Positions 1 through 8,661 of a stretch of DNA of 64,000 bases are shown piece after piece. Position 1 is the stretch's first letter. Every line of letters begins with the position of its first letter. Source of the DNA: Lachnospiraceae bacterium (GTDB taxonomy: Bacteria; Bacillota; Clostridia; Lachnospirales; Lachnospiraceae); assembly GCA_910576335.1 (NCBI GenBank), contig CAJTIU010000010.1, forward strand, positions 1 to 64,000. The letters are read 5' to 3'. A program made the translations under genes and the position numbers. Below the pieces are notes generated by a model that saw only the letters and a list, made by a program, of their open reading frames with translations, ran no database searches and was not told where the DNA came from.

Positions 1-142
1 ATCATTCTTGCTGATTACATTATACTTGAAATGAATGGAAAATACAGTGTTTTACAACAATATATTCAGTTTTCAAAGAACAGTTATCGTTCAAAAAGGT
101 CGTACCTTTTGACACCTAAATCATATAATATATTTAACAAGA

Positions 143-235
143 GAACCGAAAGCTGGATGTGGCCAGCCGCCGGAGAATAGTTAACTACGTGAAGTAGCGC
201 CTTACCTTACCAGGACGAGGGCGCTGCTTTTGCGT
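143..235 (+). ncRNA. possible small structured RNA or leader, unidentified
   Basis: Three stems can be drawn: GCTGG/CCAGC near 153-168, CTAC/GTAG near 186-198, and a longer GTAGCGCC/GGGCGCTGC stem ending near 226 followed by TTTT, which resembles an intrinsic terminator. A TTGACA at 109-114 with a weak TATTTA about 16 bases later could start it near 143. I compared it from memory with common riboswitch classes and recognise none. It could also be the attenuated leader of a gene that has been lost. Confidence 0.3.
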
Positions 236-335
236 GTTGCATATATAACAAGAGTAATTACAGCGCAAAGCATAATTACAAACTGAATCAGATCGGAGTA
301 TAGCATTTTTCATGAGAAATTTTCAAAATAGGACT

Positions 336-363
336 TTGAAAATATAGAAAAGTGTTTTATAAT
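336..363 (+). promoter_or_regulatory. promoter before SEC-C gene
   Basis: TTGAAA (336-341), 16-base spacer, perfect TATAAT (358-363). It lies 65 bases before the chosen start codon at 429 and would drive the SEC-C/ydcF pair. Confidence 0.65.
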
Positions 364-428
364 AAATCGTGCGTGGTGTTTACCACACACCTAAAAGATT
401 GAGAATGAATACGAAGGAGATTTTGAAT

Positions 429-935
429 ATGAGTCGTACATTATTAGAGCAGTGGAGAGATATGGCTTATGATGAAAAGGCGGACAGAGGACAGCTTCAG
501 AAATTGTGGGCAAGTTATTTTCAGATTGAGAAGGAGATCTACGAGCAGCTTCTTTCCGATCCAGACGAAGAGGTAAAGGGAACCGTAAAAGAGCTTGCCG
601 AGAAATATGGACAGGATGTTCTGACCATGGTTGGCTTCCTGGATGGGATTGATGAGAGCTTAAAGGAAGCGAATCCCATTGAGACAATGGATGAGGACAC
701 GGTTGTAAGCCTTGCATTTGACAAGGAGAAGCTCTACAAGAATATGGTTATGGCAAAGGCGGACTGGCTCTACGAGCTGCCCCAGTGGAAAGAGATCTAT
801 TCAGAGGAGGAGCTTAAGAGACTTTATAAGGAGCAGAAGGAATCAACGACAATCCGCAAGGGGAAGAAGATCGGGCGGAACGATCCTTGTCCGTGCGGTT
901 CGGGCAAGAAGTATAAGAAGTGCTGTGGAAAATAA
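429..935 (+). CDS. SEC-C motif protein
   Basis: Predicted 168-residue soluble protein. The last 20 residues form a SEC-C zinc-binding motif ([16 protein letters not shown]), the same module as the C-terminus of SecA; it binds zinc and often mediates contact with ribosomes or SecB-like partners. The remaining helical, acidic N-terminal part (Lys/Glu-rich, about residues 1-145) I do not recognise. Start: the ATG at 429 sits 8 bases after GAAGGAGA; ATGs further upstream (369, 405) have no ribosome site. The downstream ydcF gene begins 16 bases inside this gene, so the two are probably co-translated. The motif is certain, the cellular role unknown. Confidence 0.8.
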   Translation: MSRTLLEQWRDMAYDEKADRGQLQKLWASYFQIEKEIYEQLLSDPDEEVKGTVKELAEKYGQDVLTMVGFLDGIDESLKEANPIETMDEDTVVSLAFDKEKLYKNMVMAKADWLYELPQWKEIYSEEELKRLYKEQKESTTIRKGKKIGRNDPCPCGSGKKYKKCCGK

Positions 936-1624
936 TCACACTGTCCGGTATTCTTTGTCTGGCATATTATGGGTTGATCTGTGCACTTCTTAAGAAATGG
1001 GATTCCACATTTTCCAGGTTCTGGCCTGTTGCAGGAGCCGTTTTCCTGTTGCTTGGATACTGGAAACCCAGGGCGGTGGTACCGTTTCTGGCCGTGGCCG
1101 GTATTCTTTTTTTCCTTGTGGAATGCAGGATTCTCGCAGGCATGGTCCCATGCCGTGAAAAGAATATTCCTTATCTGGTAGTCCTTGGCGCCCAGGTGAA
1201 GGGAACCAGGCTTAGCGGGTCTCTTTACCGGAGGATTGAGAAGGCGGGGCAGTATCTTGCAGATAATCCGGAGACAGTAGTCATCGTATCCGGCGGACAG
1301 GGAAAGGGTGAGGATATTACAGAGGCACTGGCAATGAAGCGGTATCTGACAGACCGCGGGATTTCCCCCAGGCGTATTTTTATGGAGGAAAAATCCACAA
1401 CGACCCGGGAAAACCTGCAGCTTTCCGCAGAATATATTCCGGATCTTGGCCAGCCGGTAGGGATTGTGACAAATAACTTCCATATGTACCGGGCATGCTG
1501 TTACGCAAAAAAGCTGGGCTACCAGAGCCCGAAGCCGGTTCCGGCAGGCTGCAGTGCAGCCCTGTTTGTCAACTATATGGTACGGGAATTTTTTGCATTT
1601 ATAAAGATGCTGAACTGTTATTGA
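920..1624 (+). CDS. YdcF family membrane protein (DUF218)
   Basis: 234 residues. Three hydrophobic segments fill about residues 1-75. A DUF218/YdcF domain follows, recognised by [18 protein letters not shown], the VIVSGGQG loop, the [11 protein letters not shown] helix and the [10 protein letters not shown] strand. Family members (YdcF, SanA, ElyC) act at the cell envelope and some bind S-adenosylmethionine; the reaction is not established. The start is GTG at 920, inside the SEC-C gene, with only a weak AAGAAG upstream, which points to translational coupling. The gene ends just before the T-box promoter. The family call is firm; function is open. Confidence 0.82.
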   Translation: MLWKIITLSGILCLAYYGLICALLKKWDSTFSRFWPVAGAVFLLLGYWKPRAVVPFLAVAGILFFLVECRILAGMVPCREKNIPYLVVLGAQVKGTRLSGSLYRRIEKAGQYLADNPETVVIVSGGQGKGEDITEALAMKRYLTDRGISPRRIFMEEKSTTTRENLQLSAEYIPDLGQPVGIVTNNFHMYRACCYAKKLGYQSPKPVPAGCSAALFVNYMVREFFAFIKMLNCY

Positions 1625-1641
1625 AAAATGAAGAGTTGCAG

Positions 1642-1669
1642 TTGACAAAGAGAAAGACAGTGATATAAT
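1642..1669 (+). promoter_or_regulatory. T-box promoter
   Basis: TTGACA (1642-1647), 16-base spacer, TATAAT (1664-1669). Transcription would begin near 1676, at the first base-paired stretch of the T-box leader. Confidence 0.8.
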
Positions 1670-1675
1670 AGTATC

Positions 1676-1922
1676 GTATATAAAAACGCGCTGACGAGAC
1701 GAGTAAGTTGGGAAAGAGATCAAAGAGAGAGAAGCCGCGGCTGAAAGCTTCTTATCCCGGAACCTTCTGAAGACTACCTCTGAGCGGCTGTAAAGCAGTC
1801 CGGTGATTCCGTTATCATCATAAGAAGTGGTTCTGATCACAGATCAGTTCAAGCGGGGTGGAACCGCGAGTTATTTCAGGAAACTCGTCCCTTGCAGCAT
1901 GAAGTTGCTGCAGGGGATTTTT
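1676..1922 (+). promoter_or_regulatory. T-box leader (probably threonine)
   Basis: A tRNA-sensing leader. The T-box core GGGTGGAACCGCG is at 1856-1868. It is followed by a terminator whose arms are TCCCTTGCAGCA and TGCTGCAGGGGA with a run of T (about 1888-1922). Stem I begins at about 1689, with the AGTA motif near 1701 and complementary TTGGGA/TCCCGG arms. The specifier region GAAGACTACCTC (1769-1780) holds the threonine codons ACT and ACC; GAC, CTA or TAC cannot be excluded by eye. Threonine fits the thrS gene 1.5 kb downstream. Two metabolic genes lie between leader and thrS, with no clear terminator separating them. Confidence 0.88.
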
Positions 1923-1924
1923 AA

Positions 1925-1966
1925 TGTGCACATCTGACAGAGAGCATTTTTCAAACATGCACCAGG
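1925..1966 (+). repeat. fragment of the 118-bp dispersed repeat
   Basis: The segment around GCACATCTGACAGAGAGC and TTTTCAAACATGC closely matches the right half of the inverted-repeat element at 38187-38304 (GCACATCTGGCAGAAAGC, TTTTCAAACACGC). Only this arm is present. It lies directly after the T-box terminator, so it is probably an eroded copy. Confidence 0.55.
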
Positions 1967-2017
1967 CACATTCTTCATTTTTCATCAAACCATTTATTTA
2001 TCAGTGAAGGAGAAGCG

Positions 2018-2887
2018 ATGAAGTCGATACAGGATTGTTATAAGCTGAATAATGGAGTAGAGATTCCATGTATTGGATTTGGAACCTACAAAGTAACAGA
2101 TGCAGGCGGTGCAGAGATGATCAGGGAGGCAGTGAAGTGTGGCTACCGCTATTTTGACACAGCAGCATTTTATAAAAACGAAGAGGAACTTGGCAGAGCA
2201 CTTGCCTTATCGGGGATTCCAAGGCATGAGATTTTTCTTTCATCCAAGGTCTGGAAGACTGATATGGGGGCAGAGGGAACCAGGCGTTCCTTTGAGGAAT
2301 CCCTTAGGAAGCTTCATACAGACTACCTTGATTTGTTCCTGATACACTGGCCGCGGCCAGATTTAGAGAATAAAAACTGGCGCGGGCTTCTTGCAGAGAC
2401 CTGGAAGGCTATGGAAGATCTGTACCTGGCAGGTAAGATCAGGGCAATTGGAGTCAGTAATTTTCTGCCCCATCACCTGGATGTCCTGTCTGAGATATCA
2501 AAGATCTGTCCGGCTGCGGACCAGCTTGAATTTCATCCCGGGTATACCCAGGAAGCGGCTGCAGCGTATTGCAGGGAGAAAGGGATTCTTGTGCAGGCAT
2601 GGAGCCCGCTGGGGAGGAGCAGGGTACTTGCCCATCCGCTTATTCAGGAGCTTTCTGGAAAATATAAGGTATCGCCGGCACAGCTCTGTATCCGTTATGC
2701 CCTGCAGCGGGGAGTGCTTCCTCTTCCGAAGGCATCTGCAGCCAGGAGGATGAGAGAAAATCAAGATGTATTTGCATTTGAGATTGAGAGGGAGGATATG
2801 CACCGGATTACATCCATGCCGCCGTCAGGCTGGTCGGGGGAGCACCCGGATTTTGAGAAGGCATGTACACGTCAAAATACCTTTTGA
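2018..2887 (+). CDS. aldo/keto reductase
   Basis: 289 residues, a complete (alpha/beta)8-barrel reductase that uses NAD(P)H on aldehydes or ketones. The catalytic tetrad is visible: Asp47, Tyr52, Lys77 (SSKVW) and His110 (FLIHWP). Further signatures are GFGTYKV near the N-terminus, GVSNF near 145 and LPKA in the cofactor loop. The start ATG follows GAAGGAGAAGCG. It is the first gene after the T-box leader. Its last codons run into a small CAAAA-TACC-TTTTG hairpin (2874-2887), which may be a short repeat; the end is therefore slightly suspect. Family firm, substrate unknown. Confidence 0.88.
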   Translation: MKSIQDCYKLNNGVEIPCIGFGTYKVTDAGGAEMIREAVKCGYRYFDTAAFYKNEEELGRALALSGIPRHEIFLSSKVWKTDMGAEGTRRSFEESLRKLHTDYLDLFLIHWPRPDLENKNWRGLLAETWKAMEDLYLAGKIRAIGVSNFLPHHLDVLSEISKICPAADQLEFHPGYTQEAAAAYCREKGILVQAWSPLGRSRVLAHPLIQELSGKYKVSPAQLCIRYALQRGVLPLPKASAARRMRENQDVFAFEIEREDMHRITSMPPSGWSGEHPDFEKACTRQNTF

Positions 2888-2928
2888 CGCTTACATCACA
2901 TTATTGCTTTGAATTGAGGTGAGGATAA

Positions 2929-3369
2929 ATGAGTGAAATTAAAAAATACACACACAAGGTACAATACTATGAGACAGACCAGATGGGAATTGTGCATCAT
3001 TCAAATTATATCCGCTGGTTTGAAGAAGCAAGAACAGATTTTATGGAGCAGATGGGGCTTGGCTATGAACAGATGGAGGAGCGGGGGATCTTAAGCCCGG
3101 TGCTCTCTGTGGAGGCTGATTATCTGAGGATGGTGCATTTCGGAGAGATTGTGACCATAGAGACCTATATTAAAGAATATAATGGCATTAAGCTTACGGT
3201 AGGATATGAGATTTTCAGTGACAGGACAGATATGGTTCACTGCAGGGGAACATCGAAGCACTGCTTCATCAACCGGGACGGAAGACCATTGTCTTTGAAG
3301 CAGGCATGTATTGAATTTCATAATATGTTCAATAAAGGATTAGAGGATCATAAAAGGCACAAAGTGTAA
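2929..3369 (+). CDS. acyl-CoA thioesterase, 4HBT (YbgC/FadM type)
   Basis: 146 residues, the length of a single hotdog domain. The segment YETDQMGIVHHSNYIRWFEEAR carries the conserved Asp and the HHSNY stretch of YbgC-type thioesterases, which hydrolyse short- or medium-chain acyl-CoA. A good GAGGTGAGG ribosome site lies before the ATG. It begins 41 bases after the aldo/keto reductase and 95 bases before thrS, all on one strand, so it may share T-box control. The acyl specificity cannot be read from the sequence. Confidence 0.85.
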   Translation: MSEIKKYTHKVQYYETDQMGIVHHSNYIRWFEEARTDFMEQMGLGYEQMEERGILSPVLSVEADYLRMVHFGEIVTIETYIKEYNGIKLTVGYEIFSDRTDMVHCRGTSKHCFINRDGRPLSLKQACIEFHNMFNKGLEDHKRHKV

Positions 3370-3464
3370 AATATTGTAACTGTTCAGCAGGCCTGTGCAT
3401 TTTTGCACGTAATTGCGGGGGTACTGAAAGTTGCAAAATATTTAGAAAGAAAGAGGGAGAAAAG

Positions 3465-5390
3465 ATGAAGATTACATTGAAAGACGGCTCTGTAAAGGAG
3501 TATGAAAGCAGTATGGCAGTCATTGATATTGCCAGGAATCTGAGTGAGGGACTTGCCCGTGTGGCCACGATTGCCCGTGTGAACGGAGAGCTTGTGGATT
3601 TGAGAACAGTCATTGGCAGCGACAGCGAGGTGGAGATCCTGACCTTTGACAGTGAGGACGGAAAGGGTGCGTTCTTCCATACCACGTCCCATATTATGGC
3701 CCAGGCGGTGAAGAGGCTCTATCCAGAGACAAAGCTTGCCATCGGACCGTCCATTGAACATGGATTTTATTATGACCTGGACAGGGAGACGCCGTTTGTG
3801 GCAGAGGATTTGGAGAAGATTGAGGCAGAGATGAAAAAAATCGTAAAAGAAAATCTGCCTATAGAAAGATTTACCAAATCAAGAGAGGATGCGATTGCAT
3901 ATTTTAAAGAGAAGGATGAACCATATAAGGTAGAACTTATCGAAGATCTGCCGGAGGATGAGGAAATCAGCTTTTACAGCCAGGGCGAGTTTACAGATCT
4001 CTGTGCAGGCCCCCATCTTATGACAACAAAGCCGGTGAAAGCATTTAAGCTGACAAGCCTTGCCGGTGCATACTGGCGGGGAAGCGAGAAGAATAAGATG
4101 CTTACAAGAATCTACGGAGTAGCATACCCGAAGAAGGCAGAGCTTGATGAGTATCTCCGCAGGATGGAGGAGGCCCGTAAGCGTGACCACAGGAAATTAG
4201 GAAAAGAGCTGGGACTTTTCATGATGTGTGAGGAGGGACCAGGATTCCCCTTCTTCCTGCCAAAGGGAATGGTTCTTAAGAATACGCTCCTTGACTACTG
4301 GAGAGAGTTGCATAAGAAAAACGGCTATGTGGAGATTGCCACACCAATTATCTTAAGCAGGCATCTGTGGGAGAATTCCGGACACTGGGATCACTATAAG
4401 GATAATATGTATACAACGAAGATTGACGATGAAGATTTTGCGGTTAAGCCCATGAACTGTCCGGGAGGTATGCTTGTGTATAAGTCCGAGCCACGTTCCT
4501 ACAAGGATCTTCCCCTCCGTGCAGGAGAGCTTGGGCTAGTACACCGCCATGAGAAGTCAGGACAGCTTCACGGTCTCATGCGTGTGCGCTGCTTCACACA
4601 GGATGATGCCCATATCTTCATGATGCCGGATCAGATCCGTGACGAGATCAAAGGGGTTGCAAGACTGATTGACGAAGTATATAGTCTGTTTGGCTTCAAA
4701 TATCATGTAGAGCTTTCCACCAGGCCGGAGGACAGCATGGGCAGTGATGAGGACTGGGAGCTGGCAACAGACGGCCTGCGGGGTGCGCTTGACGACCTGG
4801 GGCTTGACTATGTGGTAAATGAAGGAGACGGTGCATTTTACGGACCGAAGATTGACTTCCATCTGGAGGATTCCATCGGAAGAACATGGCAGTGCGGGAC
4901 AATCCAGCTTGATATGCAGATGCCCCAGAGATTTGATCTGGAATATACGGGGGCAGATGGAGAGAAACATCGTCCAATCATGATTCACCGGGTTGCGTTT
5001 GGGTCCATTGAACGTTTTATCGGTATCCTGATTGAGCATTTTGCGGGCGCATTTCCCACATGGCTGTCTCCGGTACAGGTAAAAGTACTTCCGATTTCAG
5101 ATAAATATATGGAGTATGGACAGAAGATACATGCAGCTCTCGAAGAGGCGGGAATCCGTGCAGAGATTGATGCAAGGGCAGAGAAGATCGGATATAAGAT
5201 ACGGGAGGCACAGATGAATAAGATCCCGTACATGCTCGTTGTGGGGGCAAAGGAAGAGGAGGCCGGAGTGGTTTCTGTAAGAAGCCGCTTTGCCGGAGAC
5301 GAAGGACAGAAGGGACTGGATGAATTCATCTGTGCAGTTCAGGAAGAGATTCGTACAAAGACACTCCGTGAGATGACAAAAGAGGATTAG
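3465..5390 (+). CDS. thrS: threonyl-tRNA synthetase
   Basis: 641 residues, full length for ThrRS; charges tRNA-Thr in the cytoplasm. Domains: TGS (about 1-62); editing domain with HTTSH (His72/His76) and FTDLCAGPH; class II catalytic core with motif 2 around MNCPGGM and VHRHE and motif 3 in HRVAFGSIERFIG; anticodon-binding domain (about 540-641). Ribosome site GAGGGAG before ATG 3465. No T-box sits immediately before it; the leader at 1676-1922, two genes upstream, has threonine codons at the specifier position and is the likely control. Confidence 0.97.
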   Translation: MKITLKDGSVKEYESSMAVIDIARNLSEGLARVATIARVNGELVDLRTVIGSDSEVEILTFDSEDGKGAFFHTTSHIMAQAVKRLYPETKLAIGPSIEHGFYYDLDRETPFVAEDLEKIEAEMKKIVKENLPIERFTKSREDAIAYFKEKDEPYKVELIEDLPEDEEISFYSQGEFTDLCAGPHLMTTKPVKAFKLTSLAGAYWRGSEKNKMLTRIYGVAYPKKAELDEYLRRMEEARKRDHRKLGKELGLFMMCEEGPGFPFFLPKGMVLKNTLLDYWRELHKKNGYVEIATPIILSRHLWENSGHWDHYKDNMYTTKIDDEDFAVKPMNCPGGMLVYKSEPRSYKDLPLRAGELGLVHRHEKSGQLHGLMRVRCFTQDDAHIFMMPDQIRDEIKGVARLIDEVYSLFGFKYHVELSTRPEDSMGSDEDWELATDGLRGALDDLGLDYVVNEGDGAFYGPKIDFHLEDSIGRTWQCGTIQLDMQMPQRFDLEYTGADGEKHRPIMIHRVAFGSIERFIGILIEHFAGAFPTWLSPVQVKVLPISDKYMEYGQKIHAALEEAGIRAEIDARAEKIGYKIREAQMNKIPYMLVVGAKEEEAGVVSVRSRFAGDEGQKGLDEFICAVQEEIRTKTLREMTKED

Positions 5391-5556
5391 CTATCCGCTG
5401 CAGTTTATGTTTTGGGAGACCGTGAATCGAAGTGGCAGTTATACCGTTTAAAATCAAAAGAATCCGGGCATACTAAACTCGTTATTAAGAAATGTACTTG
5501 CGGAAGTATGTTGTGACTGTTCCAAGAGTATGTGACAAGTAAGAGGAGGTAAGAGT

Positions 5557-5880
5557 ATGCCAGAATTAAGATGTACCGTGCAGACATGCCGGCATAACAG
5601 GGATTACTATTGTGACCTGGACAAGATTGAGGTGGGCGGAAGCCGTGCAAAGCATGCGCAGGAGACCTGCTGCGACAGCTTTCAGGAGCGTAAAGACGGC
5701 AATTCCTACAGCAATTCCATGAAAAATGCAACGGCTACGAGTGCTATTGACTGCAAGGCAACAGACTGCGTTTACAATGAACAGTGCCACTGCCACGCCG
5801 GAAAGATCAGTGTGGAGGGCGGCAGCGCCTGCCAGTGCGAGCAGACAGAATGTGCAACATTCAAATGTGGCTGCGCATAA
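5557..5880 (+). CDS. DUF1540 cysteine-rich protein, two domains
   Basis: 107 residues with two DUF1540-type modules, each a Cys-x4-Cys-x5-6-Cys arrangement followed by a closing Cys: CTVQTCRHNRDYYC (5-18) and CKATDCVYNEQCHC (about 66-79). The family is small, probably metal-binding, frequent in Clostridia and often linked to sporulating cells; no activity is established. Ribosome site GAGGAGG before ATG. A perfect 52-bp palindrome starts 3 bases after the stop. No clear promoter was found in the 166 bases after thrS. Confidence 0.85.
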   Translation: MPELRCTVQTCRHNRDYYCDLDKIEVGGSRAKHAQETCCDSFQERKDGNSYSNSMKNATATSAIDCKATDCVYNEQCHCHAGKISVEGGSACQCEQTECATFKCGCA

Positions 5881-5882
5881 TC

Positions 5883-5934
5883 AGCCAGTATGGGGACGGG
5901 GCATTTTTAAAAATGCCCCGTCCCCATACTGGCT
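5883..5934. repeat. 52-bp perfect palindrome (GGGGACGGGG family)
   Basis: Perfect inverted repeat with no loop, centre between 5908 and 5909. Core GGGGACGGGGCATTTTT and its complement, flanked by AGCCAGTA/TACTGGCT. It begins 3 bases after the DUF1540 stop and may act as a terminator or cruciform. Related copies lie at 17705, 21073, 28573, 35707, 38170 and 41974. Confidence 0.92.
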
Positions 5935-6162
5935 TGTATCTGATACATTTTATAGACGCTCTAAGCAAAATCCTGTTGATAGAGGACTTGAACAAGTATA
6001 TAGAAAAGTACAGGCAAAATCTGATATAATTATAGAAGAATGTTGATGAACTGACTATTACAGGATTACAAAACTTGAAAATGACAATATAATTCTTTTA
6101 TTGAAGATGATAGATGAGCTGCCTAAACGTGTTGAAAAATTAGAAAAAAGAATGGCATAATA
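5935..6162 (+). pseudogene. remnant of an unidentified gene
   Basis: AT-rich stretch with coding character in shifting frames. One frame reads RRSKQNPVDRGLEQVYRKVQ before a stop near 6045; another reads KLENDNIILLLKMIDELPKR and ends VEKLEKRMA with a stop at 6159-6161. The composition is more AT-rich than its neighbours. It looks like the worn C-terminal part of a small coiled-coil protein; the parent family is not recognised. Confidence 0.35.
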
Positions 6163-6176
6163 TAATGATGCTAAAA

Positions 6177-6225
6177 TCAAAAGGTCACGTATGACATGCC
6201 TGCATGTCGATACATGACCTTTTGA
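6177..6225. terminator. hairpin terminator after metA
   Basis: TCAAAAGGTCA (6177-6187) pairs with TGACCTTTTGA (6215-6225), with an inner GACATGC/GCATGTC stem. It lies 55 bases beyond the metA stop on the minus strand and reads as a terminator in that direction. Confidence 0.65.
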
Positions 6226-6279
6226 CCCGTTAAAAACATGAAAAAGCAGCCCGATAGGGTGGATTTTGAAAATACGGCC

Positions 6280-7200
6280 TTAGAACGGCGTCCCATAAAG
6301 ATCATAAGGCGTCACCTGGTACACATAGTAATTAAGCCAGTTTGTGTAGAGATTATTGGCATGGGCGCGCCAGGTAAGCAGTGGTTTATTTTCGGGATTA
6401 TCATCTTCGTAGTAATTCTTTGGTATATCAATAGGAAGCCCCTTTGCAAGATCTCTCTTATATTCACCATCCAGTGTAATCCTGTCATATTCAGGGTGTC
6501 CCATGACAAAAATCTGTCTGCCGTCTTGTGCCATGGCGAGGAAAAGACCTGCCTGTTCGGATTCCGCCAGGACAGTCAGCCTCTTTTCGGCATAAATCTT
6601 TTCCATCGGAACCTCTGTGTGCCTGGAATGCGGAGCCAGGAAAGCATCATCAAATCCCCTTACAAGAGGTATCTTCCGGTTCAGAACCCTGTGCCGGAAA
6701 ACACCGAACATCTTATGATCCAGCTGAACCTTATTGATTCCATAGTGATAGTAAAGCCCTGCCTGCGCTCCCCAGCACAGGTGAAGCGTAGAGGTAACAT
6801 TGGTCCTGCTCCATGCCATGATCTCTTTTAGCTCGTTCCAGTAATCTACTTCTTCAAAAGGCATCTGCTCTACCGGAGCGCCTGTAATGATGAATCCGTC
6901 AAACCGCTGGTTGCTGATTTCACAGAATTTCTGGTAAAACTGGTTGAGATGGCTAGTAGGCGTGTTTTTTGATTCATGGCTGGATACTGTAATAAAGGAC
7001 ACGTCTACCTGCAGGGGGGTATTGGAAAGTGAGCGGAGAATCTGAAGCTCTGTGTCCTCCTTTAAGGGCATCAGATTCAATAACCCGATTTTAATGGGAC
7101 GAATGTCCTGATGGGTCGCCCGGTGCTCGTCCATGACAAATATATTTTCTTTTTCCAGTATTTCCTTTACAGGAAGTGCGTTCTGTACTCGTATTGGCAT
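6280..7200 (-). CDS. metA: homoserine O-acyltransferase (MetA), probably acetyl-CoA using
   Basis: 306 residues, full length. It activates homoserine for methionine synthesis. The catalytic triad of the family is present: Cys142 in HLCWGAQAG, His235 and Glu237 in MGHPEYD. Residue 111 is Glu (GAPVEQM); in characterised MetA proteins Glu here favours acetyl-CoA and Gly favours succinyl-CoA, so the product is probably O-acetylhomoserine. Start ATG 20 bases after the AI-2E-type permease gene, with an AGAGGAG site; the two genes are probably one transcript from the promoter at 8662-8690. Confidence 0.95.
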   Translation of the reverse strand: MPIRVQNALPVKEILEKENIFVMDEHRATHQDIRPIKIGLLNLMPLKEDTELQILRSLSNTPLQVDVSFITVSSHESKNTPTSHLNQFYQKFCEISNQRFDGFIITGAPVEQMPFEEVDYWNELKEIMAWSRTNVTSTLHLCWGAQAGLYYHYGINKVQLDHKMFGVFRHRVLNRKIPLVRGFDDAFLAPHSRHTEVPMEKIYAEKRLTVLAESEQAGLFLAMAQDGRQIFVMGHPEYDRITLDGEYKRDLAKGLPIDIPKNYYEDDNPENKPLLTWRAHANNLYTNWLNYYVYQVTPYDLYGTPF

Positions 7201-7219
7201 AATCTACTCCTCTTTTCGC

Positions 7220-8584
7220 TTACATCATATTATCATCCCGCCTTACGGGGTTTTTGAAATTTCCTTCTGCATCTACATAGCTTTTTTTACTGTAGCAAGT
7301 GGTGTCTGTCGGCAGATTTTTCTGTCTTAGACGGTTATCAAGAATCATGTCAACAATATAATAGAAGACCGCAAAGGCCGGTACGCCCATTACCATTCCT
7401 ACGAAGCCGAATAATCCTCCGCCAAGAAGGATTGACACAATGACCCAGAAGGCAGAAAGCCCCGTAGAATTCCCGAGGATCTTTGGACCGAGTATATTGC
7501 CGTCAAACTGCTGCAGAAGCAGGATGAAGATAATAAAGTACAAGCCCTTTACAGGGTCATTCAGCAGGATCAGAATCGTACTCGGCACGGCGCCGATATA
7601 GGGACCGAAAAACGGAATGACATTTGTGACTCCTACAATCACGCTTACAAGCATTACATATGGCATATTCAGGATAGAAAGGCCAAAGAAGCAAAGTATA
7701 CCGATGATTGCGGAATCAATGACCTTGCCAATAATAAAACCGCCGAAGATCTCGTTGCTCTTTGTTGTAAGATGCAGGATCATATTTGCATGATCCGTGC
7801 TAAAAACAGCATAGATTCCTTTTTTGCTCTGACGTACAAAAAGCTCTTTGCTAAACAATATGTAGATGGAGATAATAATTCCGATAATTATATTAAAGAT
7901 CTCGCTTACTACACTGAACACGCCTTCTGTCAGGTTTGACATAATCTCATTCGTCATATTCAAAAGGTCAGTCCGCATCCACTTCATGAACATATCCGTT
8001 CCTTCCTCCAGGGCGGTCTTGATGATTGTTCCTGTGGTGGAGTCGTCGAATTTTGCTTCATTCAGATTGTTCACCACATCCCCAAGCTGCCTGGGAAGGG
8101 TGAATACCAGGTTCCTGATACTTGTGTAGAGCTCCGGAATCAGAAGGTTAATTAATACGGTTACAACTAGAATTAAAAGGATCAGTGCCAGGAGTATACC
8201 GGTTCCCCGGGACAGATGGCGCGCCTTTTTTCTGTCCGGCATATGCTTTTCCAAAAACGGGACAAAATACAGATCCACTTTATTCACAATCGGATTCAGA
8301 AGGTAGGCAATGACACAGCCATATACAACCGGCTTGAGCACGCCGAACACTTTTAGAACTCCGTCAGAGAGATCGGAAAGGCGCAGCAGTGAAAAATAAA
8401 ACAGGATACTTGCTGCCACCACAAGAAAATAGGTCATGCCGCGGCTGAACTGCTGCCTTAATTTGGAAGGCCCTTTTTTCCCGAAGACCGGATGTTCATT
8501 GTAATAGGCCTGTTCCGTGGAACCGGATTCTGCATCTGTTTCTTTTTTTGATTCTGTATCTGTCAGAATTTCTTCTTCATTCAT
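7220..8584 (-). CDS. AI-2E family transporter (PerM/YdiK type)
   Basis: 454 residues, a polytopic membrane protein of the AI-2E/UPF0118 family. The N-terminal 40 residues are hydrophilic and acidic; paired hydrophobic helices follow near 55-105 and 120-165, then an amphipathic middle region and a C-terminal helix bundle with GVTNVIPFFGPYIGAVPS, the family signature. The substrate is uncertain: members have been linked to autoinducer export, Na+/H+ exchange or other roles. It lies upstream of metA on the same strand. A broken luxS is elsewhere in this window, but no functional link is shown. Confidence 0.85.
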   Translation of the reverse strand: MNEEEILTDTESKKETDAESGSTEQAYYNEHPVFGKKGPSKLRQQFSRGMTYFLVVAASILFYFSLLRLSDLSDGVLKVFGVLKPVVYGCVIAYLLNPIVNKVDLYFVPFLEKHMPDRKKARHLSRGTGILLALILLILVVTVLINLLIPELYTSIRNLVFTLPRQLGDVVNNLNEAKFDDSTTGTIIKTALEEGTDMFMKWMRTDLLNMTNEIMSNLTEGVFSVVSEIFNIIIGIIISIYILFSKELFVRQSKKGIYAVFSTDHANMILHLTTKSNEIFGGFIIGKVIDSAIIGILCFFGLSILNMPYVMLVSVIVGVTNVIPFFGPYIGAVPSTILILLNDPVKGLYFIIFILLLQQFDGNILGPKILGNSTGLSAFWVIVSILLGGGLFGFVGMVMGVPAFAVFYYIVDMILDNRLRQKNLPTDTTCYSKKSYVDAEGNFKNPVRRDDNMM

Positions 8585-8661
8585 ATAAAATATTTCAACC
8601 TCTCTTAAGCTGTCTGATTCGCGTAACGGACTGGATGCCGTAGTGTTACTGCGTATCTCCT

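Larger units (their letters stand above)
1..428. other. non-coding start of window
   Basis: No convincing gene lies before the ATG at 429. The stretch holds a possible small structured RNA (about 143-235) with a weak TTGACA/TATTTA promoter before it, and then the promoter of the SEC-C gene at 336-363. The gene that may have used the first 100 bases lies outside the window. Confidence 0.6.
1625..2017. other. regulatory intergenic region
   Basis: 393 bases without a protein gene. In order: strong promoter (1642-1669), T-box leader with terminator (about 1676-1922), a fragment of a dispersed repeat (1925-1966), and the ribosome binding site AAGGAG of the aldo/keto reductase gene. Confidence 0.8.
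5881..6279. other. intergenic region with repeat and gene remnant
   Basis: 399 bases without an intact gene. It holds the palindrome 5883-5934, a degraded coding remnant (5935-6162) and a hairpin terminator (6177-6225) next to the end of metA. Confidence 0.7.

Noticed and set aside
143-235. Mn2+ (yybP-ykoY), TPP, fluoride or GEMM riboswitch
   Set aside because: The conserved core strings of these classes, as I remember them, are not present.
824-1840. 338-codon open frame on the minus strand
   Set aside because: It lies opposite the YdcF gene and the T-box leader, has no ribosome site and reads as low-quality protein; it is the shadow of a real gene.
6238-6831. 197-codon open frame on the plus strand opposite metA
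   Set aside because: Exact antisense to a full-length MetA with all catalytic residues; no promoter or ribosome site.
7220-8584. Functional quorum-sensing pair of the AI-2E permease with luxS
   Set aside because: The family name does not prove AI-2 transport, luxS is 27 kb away and frameshifted; no evidence for a joint role.
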